This document shows positions 1-5,295 of a stretch of 22,808 bases of DNA, in pieces. Numbering within the stretch: the stretch's first letter is position 1; each line of letters opens with the position of its first letter. The stretch comes from DASPKA01 sp035628335. GTDB lineage: Bacteria > Patescibacteriota > Doudnabacteria > UBA920. The notes under the pieces were generated by a model, which had not been told where the DNA came from, did not search any database, and saw nothing but the letters and a program-made list of their open reading frames with translations. The DNA lies in the NCBI GenBank assembly GCA_035628335.1, contig DASPKA010000032.1:1-22808 (forward strand). The letters run 5' to 3'. The position numbers and the translations under genes are program-made.

Positions 1-1326
1 ATTTGGGCTGTATCCTTTGGCGTTGTAAATGTCATTTTATTTTTCTACATTACCACTCTCCAATCCCCAAAACTGGCTGCTTTTAACGCGCTGGTACTAC
101 TTGTATTTGCAGTGGTCAGTAACCTGTTTTCTAAACGCATAGCTCAGCTCAACCGTGCAATCTCAGAAAAGCACGCAGTGCTGATGGAAGCGTTTTCAGA
201 CTTTATGACTAACATCAAAACAGTGAAGCGTTTGGGCGTGTACGCTTTTGCAGAAGGTCTTATCTCACGCCGGGAGTATGCAGCAAACGAGCAGGCATTT
301 GTTGGCAGCAGGTTTCATGCCAAGCGATGGTTTATACTCCACAGCATTTATTTCTTTGGTATGTGGGCCACCTTTGCCTTTTTGCTCTACAACATTACTC
401 AAGGAACAGGTTCTGCGTCTATTCTCATTTTGTATTCAAGTATATTTATTTCCATACGTCTTTACATTGAGCGGCTTTCGGAGATTATAAAGTTCGCCTA
501 TGAACATAAGGGTAATGTCTTGGCCTTGCAGCAGCTGTTTGCCGGAGTGGACAAAGCTGTTGCTCATGTTACCCAAAAAGTAGATGTTAAAAATTGGGAG
601 CAGATTGTTTTAAACGGCATCTCTTTTCAGTATGCAGAAAGCACCCGCCCTATACAAATACCAGAGTTTGCACTGCGAAGTGGTGAGATTGTTGGGATAG
701 TAGGGGAGTCTGGGCAAGGGAAATCTACTTTGCTTAATATACTCTTTGGTGCAATTGAACTTATAGACTCTGTTAGTATTGATGGTGAAGTACTACGAAG
801 CATTGAGCCATTTGCAAAGACACACATGGCGTATGTCTCGCAGGAAGTCGAGCTGTTTAATCTAAGCTTAAAGGAGAACCTACTGTTAGGAAGAAAATTA
901 AACCAAAAAGTTTTAGACCAGGGGCTCGTGTCTCTTGGGTTAAAGGCTTGGGTAGAGAGTTTAGAAAAAGGTCTAGAAACCATTGTGGGGGAAAAGGGTG
1001 TTAAGCTTTCTGCAGGGCAGAAGCAACGCATAAATTTGCTCCGAGGTTTACTTTTGGAAAAAGATATTCTACTCTTAGACGAGCCAACCTCGCACCTTGA
1101 CCAGGAGACTGAGCAGTTGGCTATAGCGTACTTGAAGAACGCTTTACAAGGCAAAACCGCGGTCATTGTAACTCATAAACTAGAAGTATTGTCGCTCTGC
1201 GACCGCATATATGAAATGCAAGAACATACACTCAAAGAAAAGGAGGTAACAGATGACGCAGTTAATTGGAGCAGTACCGGAAGTAGAACCAGTAAAGGCA
1301 GTAGTGAGGGTGAGGCTGCCGCTTGA
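1..1326 (+). CDS. ABC transporter, permease C-terminal part plus ATPase domain (5' truncated)
   Basis: The reading frame is open from base 1, so the start lies outside the window. The first ~170 codons give hydrophobic stretches and a long helix, as expected for the end of an ABC exporter membrane domain. The ATPase domain follows: Walker A GESGQGKST (about 703-729), Q-loop YVSQE, signature LSAGQKQR (about 1006-1029), Walker B ILLLDEPTSHLD and H-loop VTH. This order is that of a half-transporter of the exporter type, acting in the cytoplasmic membrane; the substrate cannot be told. The last ~24 codons, rich in Ser, Gly and Glu, overlap the next gene in another frame and look like an extension past the normal family end. 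Family assignment is firm; the C-terminal end is less so. Confidence 0.93.
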   Translation: MWAVSFGVVNVILFFYITTLQSPKLAAFNALVLLVFAVVSNLFSKRIAQLNRAISEKHAVLMEAFSDFMTNIKTVKRLGVYAFAEGLISRREYAANEQAFVGSRFHAKRWFILHSIYFFGMWATFAFLLYNITQGTGSASILILYSSIFISIRLYIERLSEIIKFAYEHKGNVLALQQLFAGVDKAVAHVTQKVDVKNWEQIVLNGISFQYAESTRPIQIPEFALRSGEIVGIVGESGQGKSTLLNILFGAIELIDSVSIDGEVLRSIEPFAKTHMAYVSQEVELFNLSLKENLLLGRKLNQKVLDQGLVSLGLKAWVESLEKGLETIVGEKGVKLSAGQKQRINLLRGLLLEKDILLLDEPTSHLDQETEQLAIAYLKNALQGKTAVIVTHKLEVLSLCDRIYEMQEHTLKEKEVTDDAVNWSSTGSRTSKGSSEGEAAA

Positions 1327-1570
1327 TAAAGTTCGCTCGTATTTCTTCCTAGCAGTCTCACTCGAAGCAGCAAGGAAGGCGGTAGTTGAAAATTTTGGCG
1401 AGCCCGACGAGATGGTAATTGGCACTTTCAGGCTTGAGGAACTTAGCCATCTCAATGCTGCTGCAATATGGCAGCAACTTGAAGACGCAACACCTGAGTA
1501 TAAAAGTTGGGTACCACTCGTTAGAAAACAAGTCTACCTCGCCGTCTTCCTCGGCACAACAGAACCCTAA
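1253..1570 (+). CDS. 105-residue protein of unknown function
   Basis: The start is chosen because a near-ideal SD site (AAAAGGAGGT, 1238-1246) lies a few bases before the ATG. The first 74 bases overlap the 3' end of the ABC gene in another frame, so the two are probably co-transcribed. The product is a mixed helix/strand protein with no signal peptide or membrane segment; it has an AVSLEAARKAVVENFGEP stretch and several Trp residues. I do not recognise a family. A strong intrinsic terminator follows directly. It belongs to the group of small SD-led unknown genes in this window. Confidence 0.75.
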   Translation: MTQLIGAVPEVEPVKAVVRVRLPLDKVRSYFFLAVSLEAARKAVVENFGEPDEMVIGTFRLEELSHLNAAAIWQQLEDATPEYKSWVPLVRKQVYLAVFLGTTEP

Positions 1571-1582
1571 TCTGCCCAACAG

Positions 1583-1620
1583 GCCCTCGAAACACAACCG
1601 AGGGCTTTGTTTATTTTTTT
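1583..1620 (+). terminator. Intrinsic terminator after the 105-residue gene
   Basis: Perfect 7-bp stem GCCCTCG / CGAGGGC (1583-1589 and 1599-1605) with a 9-base loop, followed by a T-rich run (TTTGTTTATTTTTTT). It closes the ABC/105-residue unit. Confidence 0.9.
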
Positions 1621-1647
1621 GCATTATTTTATACTTTTGTATATAAT
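1619..1647 (+). promoter_or_regulatory. Promoter for the HTH gene, apparently leaderless
   Basis: A -35 box TTGCAT (1619-1624), a 17-base spacer and a perfect -10 box TATAAT (1642-1647). The expected transcription start falls at or within a base or two of the ATG at 1656, so the mRNA is probably leaderless. An in-frame SD site is absent. Confidence 0.65.
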
Positions 1648-1655
1648 ACATATGT

Positions 1656-2411
1656 ATGCAAACACAAACACCCGGGAATATTTCAAAACGACACTGGTCT
1701 TTGAAGGAGAAAGCTCGTGAAATGAGGAGGCAGGGTTCTAGTTATAATGAGATTAGGGTTAAGTTTAATATAGCTAAGTCAACTTTAAGTGATTGGGTTC
1801 GTGACATACCGCTTAGTGACGATCAGAAAAAAAGATTGTACGCACGTAAAGATGGTGGTATGACAGGTATACGTATTGCTCAAGAGATGTTTTGGAACAA
1901 ACGCATGACCGCGTTTAATTCTGGCTTAGAGTTGTATTCAATTCATTATAGAGATCCTGATTTTATTTCAGGAATAATGCTTTATTGGGCAGAAGGTGAT
2001 AAGGCTAATTGTTTTGGGTTTAGTAATTCTGATGCAGAAATGATTCGGTTTATGGCTAAGTGGGTGTCTAAGTATTTAGGTTATTCACCTCTACACATGA
2101 CTGCTTTTATGCATCTTCATTCTGGACAAAGTGAACTAGACATGATACAATTTTGGTCAGGGATAACAGGAATTCCTCCTGTTAATTTTAGAAAGACTTT
2201 TATCAAACCAGAAGGTTCTGGTTATAGAAAAAATATTCTGTATCATGGGACAATTAAAATTCGAGCGAAAGGTAAGGGTAGCACATATGCTCTTTTTAAA
2301 GTTTTAGGGGCTCTTGCAGGTTTTTTGAAAGATAAAAATTGTCTTGAAGTTAATCCTGAACAATGGATGAGTAAATCCAAATTTATTGATCCCAATTATT
2401 TGGGTCGCTAG
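1656..2411 (+). CDS. HTH protein with LAGLIDADG-like C-terminal half
   Basis: Residues ~14-50 read as a resolvase/homeodomain-type helix-turn-helix (SLKEKAREMRRQGSSYNEIR... then KSTLSDWV). The second half has GIMLYWAEGDK followed by FSNSDAEMIRFMAKWV and, further on, an FWSGITGIP and a GTIKIRAKGKG segment. I recall this layout from many Patescibacteria proteins. GxxLYWAEGD plus SNSD resembles the LAGLIDADG fold (compare WhiA, which also joins LAGLIDADG and HTH), but this is inference and nuclease activity is not shown. The DNA is visibly more A/T-rich than neighbouring genes, suggesting transfer. The stop codon TAG (2409-2411) lies inside tRNA-Lys. The ATG at 1652 is out of frame; 1656 is chosen because it fits the promoter. 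Confidence 0.85.
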   Translation: MQTQTPGNISKRHWSLKEKAREMRRQGSSYNEIRVKFNIAKSTLSDWVRDIPLSDDQKKRLYARKDGGMTGIRIAQEMFWNKRMTAFNSGLELYSIHYRDPDFISGIMLYWAEGDKANCFGFSNSDAEMIRFMAKWVSKYLGYSPLHMTAFMHLHSGQSELDMIQFWSGITGIPPVNFRKTFIKPEGSGYRKNILYHGTIKIRAKGKGSTYALFKVLGALAGFLKDKNCLEVNPEQWMSKSKFIDPNYLGR

Positions 2412-2477
2412 CTCAATTGGCAGAGCAGATCGCTCTTAACGATAAGGTTCCGGGTTCGATTCCCGGGCGACCCACCA
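2402..2477 (+). tRNA. tRNA-Lys(CTT), CCA encoded
   Basis: The cloverleaf can be drawn by hand. Acceptor stem GGGTCGC / GCGACCC; D stem GCTC / GAGC with GG in the loop; anticodon stem GATCG / CGATA (one outer G-A mismatch); loop CTCTTAA with anticodon CTT at 2435-2437; T stem CCGGG / CCCGG with loop TTCGATT. Discriminator A2474 is followed by a genomic CCA. CTT reads AAG lysine codons. The upstream protein gene ends inside the first ten bases of the tRNA, so the two overlap. Confidence 0.95.
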
Positions 2478-2485
2478 AAAACAAC

Positions 2486-2641
2486 ATGACTAATAACGGA
2501 ATGCCTAATCAACTTAGAATGTTAAATACAGAATACTATTTGGAACTGTTACACCGCCAGCAAGCTATTGAGAAATGGGTTTATTGTCTAGCAGAGAACG
2601 AGGGCATGGATTTAGATAAATCTGAGCTTGGATATCATTAA
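2486..2641 (+). CDS. Possible 51-residue protein after tRNA-Lys
   Basis: The ATG at 2486 lies 8 bases after the tRNA CCA end. An earlier in-frame ATG at 2417 is inside the tRNA and is rejected. The peptide is polar and helix-forming (EYYLELLHRQQAIEKWVYCLAENEG), with no signal peptide. There is no SD site, but a hairpin with a T-run follows the stop codon, which supports a real short transcript. It would be co-transcribed with the tRNA. I do not recognise it; it could be a chance ORF in the tRNA trailer. Confidence 0.4.
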   Translation: MTNNGMPNQLRMLNTEYYLELLHRQQAIEKWVYCLAENEGMDLDKSELGYH

Positions 2642-2645
2642 TCAT

Positions 2646-2675
2646 GCCCCATATTGGCGGGCTTTTTGTTTTTGG
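2646..2675 (+). terminator. Probable terminator after the tRNA unit
   Basis: GCCC (2646-2649) pairs with GGGC (2659-2662) around a loop containing CATATTGGC, followed by TTTTTGTTTTT. The stem is short but the T-run is good. Confidence 0.6.
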
Positions 2676-2699
2676 TAAAGTTCTTTAAATGTATATACC

Positions 2700-3608
2700 A
2701 TGCTCTATGTACTGTCTGGAAAAGACGCTTATAGTAAGAATAAGTTTATAGAAGGGTTATCACAGAAGGCCAAGACAAATGTAGTTAAGCTTGAGCCTGG
2801 TATTGACCCACGTGGTTTCACTGGGGGCACGTTGTTTGGCGGTGCAGGCGTATATACACTGTTACCAGGTGAGTGGCTTAAGCAAGAAGAAACGTTGCAT
2901 GCGTTGGCAAGCTCCGAGAATGACTTTGTATATTTTGAACCATCAGGAAACAAAGCAAAAGTAGTTTGGCCGGGTAATGCTGTGCAAAAAAAGTTCGACC
3001 CACTTAAAGTTGCAGAGCTACCAGTCTGGATAGATGCGTATGCAAAAGAGAAGGGTAAAGCAGTGGACCTGGCAGCTCGAAACTACATTGTAGAGTCTCT
3101 CTTTGGTAAGCCGGCTGGGTTTGGTGAGGTAGAGACGGACCTATATTTGCTTTCAAGCGAGCTCGACAAACTGTTTTTGGTTAGTGACAAAGTCACGCTG
3201 GAAACAGCTAAGCAACTCGTGTCTCAGTCGTATGATCCAGGTGTGTTTCAGCTTCTCGAAATGTTGTCTCAGAAGAACAGGGTGCAATTTTTTAAGCTAT
3301 TTGAAGCGTACTTTACCAATCTTTCACCAACCGATCTGCAGGGCAGGCTAATTTCATTTTGTGCCCTGCTTGCAGAGCAGATGCGCGGCTTCTTGCTTGT
3401 CCACTCAGGTATGCCGGAGTCAGAGATTTTGGAAGTCTCTGGGTGGAAGAGTGGTCGCTTGTTTATTGTAAAAAAACAAGCCGTTGGCTTTAGCCCGCAA
3501 GTAGTAGTGCAAACCCTAAAAAAATTGGAAGCCTTTGATGAAGAGCTAAAAACAGGCCATCCAGCCCCCCTACCCATTTTGACCTTAATCGTAAGTCAAC
3601 TGTTTTAA
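2700..3608 (+). CDS. holA: DNA polymerase III delta subunit-like protein (HolA)
   Basis: 302 residues, close to the usual ~300-340 for HolA. The N-terminus MLYVLSGKDAYSKNKFI matches the strand and helix with which HolA proteins open ('hxxLxGxDxYxxxxxI'). The C-terminal third has the family's helical collar pattern: FQLLEMLSQKNRVQFFKLFEAYF, LISFCALLAEQMRGFLL and a final LPILTLIVSQLF. As expected for delta there is no Walker A. The delta subunit opens the beta sliding clamp as part of the clamp loader. The ATG lies only two bases after a TATATA box and has no SD site, so initiation is unclear. A terminator follows the stop. The family call is by pattern, since HolA is weakly conserved. Confidence 0.72.
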   Translation: MLYVLSGKDAYSKNKFIEGLSQKAKTNVVKLEPGIDPRGFTGGTLFGGAGVYTLLPGEWLKQEETLHALASSENDFVYFEPSGNKAKVVWPGNAVQKKFDPLKVAELPVWIDAYAKEKGKAVDLAARNYIVESLFGKPAGFGEVETDLYLLSSELDKLFLVSDKVTLETAKQLVSQSYDPGVFQLLEMLSQKNRVQFFKLFEAYFTNLSPTDLQGRLISFCALLAEQMRGFLLVHSGMPESEILEVSGWKSGRLFIVKKQAVGFSPQVVVQTLKKLEAFDEELKTGHPAPLPILTLIVSQLF

Positions 3609-3636
3609 TCCATTGCAAATGAACGGATTTTTTTTT
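3607..3636 (+). terminator. Terminator after holA, merged with the next promoter
   Basis: AATCC (3607-3611, overlapping the stop codon) pairs with GGATT (3625-3629); an inner ATT/AAT pairing is possible. Nine consecutive T residues follow. Confidence 0.65.
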
Positions 3637-3643
3637 GTATTAT
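3613..3643 (+). promoter_or_regulatory. Probable promoter for paralogue 1
   Basis: TTGCAA (3613-3618) lies inside the loop of the holA terminator. A -10 follows as TGTATT (3636, spacer 17) or TATTAT (3638, spacer 19). The 5' leader of about 40 bases carries GAGGAG (3675-3680), 6 bases before the ATG at 3687. Confidence 0.45.
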
Positions 3644-3686
3644 CTACACGCATCTCTATAGAAGAAAAATTTGAGAGGAGAAATAC

Positions 3687-4172
3687 ATGAAAGCAGTATT
3701 TATTGCTCAGAGCTTAATTGGAACTTCGTTATTACAGATGCTGGCGCCATACTTCCGCGAGCATGATGTGGAGGTCCAGGAAATCTATGGTCATGGCAGT
3801 GAGTTTTCATTGAGTGGTGACCAGATCGCTGCAGCAGTTCGAGAAGCTGGTTTTCTATTCGTCGGAATGAGAGAAGTCAAAATGAGCCACCCGTATGAGG
3901 TTGTTGCTGTGCGGGCTGCCGCTGAGCTGCAGAAGTCTATTGTCATTCTCGCTGAAGCACCGAGACTTTGGCTCGCTGCAAGCGACGATGGACCCTACTT
4001 TGGCCTGACAGATACAGTTAGGATCGGTATAGGCGCTGTACCTCCACTGCATGTGGCAAGGCCACTGTTCCCTGACGCCAAGTTTTACTCATTTGGTTGG
4101 GAAGATTTGCGTAGGGCAGCCCCATCTCTGCCGTGGCTGATTCTGAAAATTCTTTCAGAAAACGAGAAATAG
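3687..4172 (+). CDS. Tandem paralogue 1, Rossmann-like protein of unknown function
   Basis: 161 residues with a strong SD site (GAGGAG). It opens with a hydrophobic strand (MKAVFIAQSL). Around residues 55-90 comes a second strand (GFLFVGM), then HPYEVVAVRAAAEL and a third strand (SIVILAEA). This alpha/beta order, with Tyr-Glu-Val leading an Ala-rich helix, is shared with the next two genes, which identifies them as diverged paralogues. The layout recalls nucleoside 2-deoxyribosyltransferase/TIR-like folds, where a Glu sits at the same place, but overall similarity is too weak to assign activity. No signal peptide or membrane segment. It has its own promoter and terminator. An 8-bp hairpin, TTCTGAAA / TTTCAGAA (4141-4160), lies inside the coding 3' end. 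Confidence 0.85.
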   Translation: MKAVFIAQSLIGTSLLQMLAPYFREHDVEVQEIYGHGSEFSLSGDQIAAAVREAGFLFVGMREVKMSHPYEVVAVRAAAELQKSIVILAEAPRLWLAASDDGPYFGLTDTVRIGIGAVPPLHVARPLFPDAKFYSFGWEDLRRAAPSLPWLILKILSENEK

Positions 4173-4174
4173 CA

Positions 4175-4210
4175 AAAGAGTGCTTTGTCGGGAGACTGAG
4201 CACTTTTTTA
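4175..4210 (+). terminator. Terminator after paralogue 1
   Basis: AGTGCT (4179-4184) pairs with AGCACT (4199-4204). Preceding A and following T bases (TTTTTT) extend the stem and form the U-tract. Confidence 0.85.
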
Positions 4211-4219
4211 TATTCCTTC

Positions 4220-4248
4220 TTGCGTGGACGCGAGGTAAATGCAATACT
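4220..4248 (+). promoter_or_regulatory. Promoter for paralogues 2 and 3
   Basis: TTGCGT (4220-4225), a 17-base spacer, then an extended -10 TGCAATACT (hexamer 4243-4248). The start falls near 4255, just before the SD site AAAGGAGGAG (4256-4265). Confidence 0.5.
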
Positions 4249-4267
4249 CTTTTAGAAAGGAGGAGTT

Positions 4268-4777
4268 ATGAAAAAAGTTTTTATGATAGCTTTCGATTCA
4301 AAGACTCTGGAATTCTTTGAGCAAACTTTGTCTCCAGCTTTTTTTGATCTGGGTTGGGCTGTAACATTGGAAAAGCCAGGACCAAATGGGTTCGACTTCG
4401 AGCAAAAACGGCTCTACCATTGTGTACAGGCTGCTGATCTTGTCATTGTGCCGGTTGAGAGTCCGGGTGCTGTTCACGAATATGAGGTACTAACCGCAGC
4501 ATTAGCTCGGGCCTACCGCAAGCTTCTTGCCTTGTACCTGGCAGAGCCAGATTCGGTAAAGTCGATTGGCAGTCGGAAAGCAAAGTTCAGTGGCGCCTAT
4601 TCCATGGCAGCCTCATTCTGTTTCGGTGTGCCGCAGCAAGACACTGTGAGGTATAAGGAGTGCTTTCCATCACACATTGAATTTGTGATTGTGCAGCCTC
4701 GGCAGTGGGTCAGCATTGGCCCTACTCTTGCTCGTATGCTCGACAACCTCATAACAATTTTTCTAAAGGAGAGTTAA
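4268..4777 (+). CDS. Tandem paralogue 2, Rossmann-like protein of unknown function
   Basis: 169 residues; the ATG is fixed by a near-ideal SD site 3 bases upstream of it. The same plan as paralogue 1: first strand MKKVFMIAFD, then AADLVIVPVESPG, then HEYEVLTAALARAY and a strand LLALYLAEP. The centre, GAYSMAASFCFGVPQQD, aligns by position with VRIGIGAVPP of paralogue 1 and MINFGIAPDD of paralogue 3. The AADLVIVPV...YEV...A pattern is what makes me think of the deoxyribosyltransferase/TIR-like Rossmann class, as a structural guess only. No membrane segment. The stop overlaps the next start as TAATG, so paralogues 2 and 3 are translationally coupled. Confidence 0.85.
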   Translation: MKKVFMIAFDSKTLEFFEQTLSPAFFDLGWAVTLEKPGPNGFDFEQKRLYHCVQAADLVIVPVESPGAVHEYEVLTAALARAYRKLLALYLAEPDSVKSIGSRKAKFSGAYSMAASFCFGVPQQDTVRYKECFPSHIEFVIVQPRQWVSIGPTLARMLDNLITIFLKES

Positions 4778-5253
4778 TGGCGAAAAATAAAGTAACATTC
4801 GTTGGATTCAGTACCAGTGCCACCTTTGATATGCTTCAACTGTCAGATGCCATGTTCAAGCTTGAGTGGAAAGCTGAGTTGATTGTCGCTAACGGTGGGG
4901 ACTTTTCGGTTAGCCCTCAAGAAATGGCAAGGGCTGTGACGGAGTCAGACCTTGTGGTAGTTGCCTTTAGCAGCTCGCCTAAGACTTATGAAGTGTCGGC
5001 TGCTCGTCTTGCGCAGGAGTATGCAATACGGTATGCATTCCTGTTTGAGGCTGGCGCTGAGCTCAGAGAGTTTATGCCCGGTGGGCATTTTAACGGACTC
5101 GGTCCGGGGACAATGATAAACTTTGGGATAGCGCCAGACGACTTTGCACAATACACCAAAATATTTCTTCCAGTAAATTCTGTTCTTTACCCTCCGTCGC
5201 AACCAACCGGCATGGCGAAAGAGCTTGACGCGATGGCCCGAGAAGCCTACTAA
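4777..5253 (+). CDS. Tandem paralogue 3, Rossmann-like protein of unknown function
   Basis: 158 residues from the ATG at 4777. This start is preferred over 4705 because of the TAATG overlap with paralogue 2 and the SD site AAAGGAG (4765-4771). Plan: strand KVTFVGFS, then ESDLVVVAFSSSP, KTYEVSAARLAQEYA, strand AFLFEAGA, and GTMINFGIAPDD. Tyr-Glu-Val and the Ala-rich helix are kept, while most other positions differ from paralogues 1 and 2. This suggests an old duplication with separate specialised roles. Predicted cytosolic. A bidirectional terminator follows, shared with the converging Clp gene. Confidence 0.85.
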   Translation: MAKNKVTFVGFSTSATFDMLQLSDAMFKLEWKAELIVANGGDFSVSPQEMARAVTESDLVVVAFSSSPKTYEVSAARLAQEYAIRYAFLFEAGAELREFMPGGHFNGLGPGTMINFGIAPDDFAQYTKIFLPVNSVLYPPSQPTGMAKELDAMAREAY

Positions 5254-5260
5254 CGTTACA

Positions 5261-5295
5261 AAAGAGCGTCCTGGCCTTAAGCTAGTACGCTCTTT
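5261..5295. terminator. Bidirectional terminator between paralogue 3 and the Clp gene
   Basis: Perfect 9-bp stem AAAGAGCGT (5261-5269) / ACGCTCTTT (5287-5295). A/T bases on both sides let it act in both directions. Its right arm touches the Clp stop codon. Confidence 0.85.

Noticed and set aside
4141..4160. TTCTGAAA / TTTCAGAA hairpin as a terminator of paralogue 1
   Set aside because: It lies inside the coding region, has no T-run, and a better terminator follows the stop codon.
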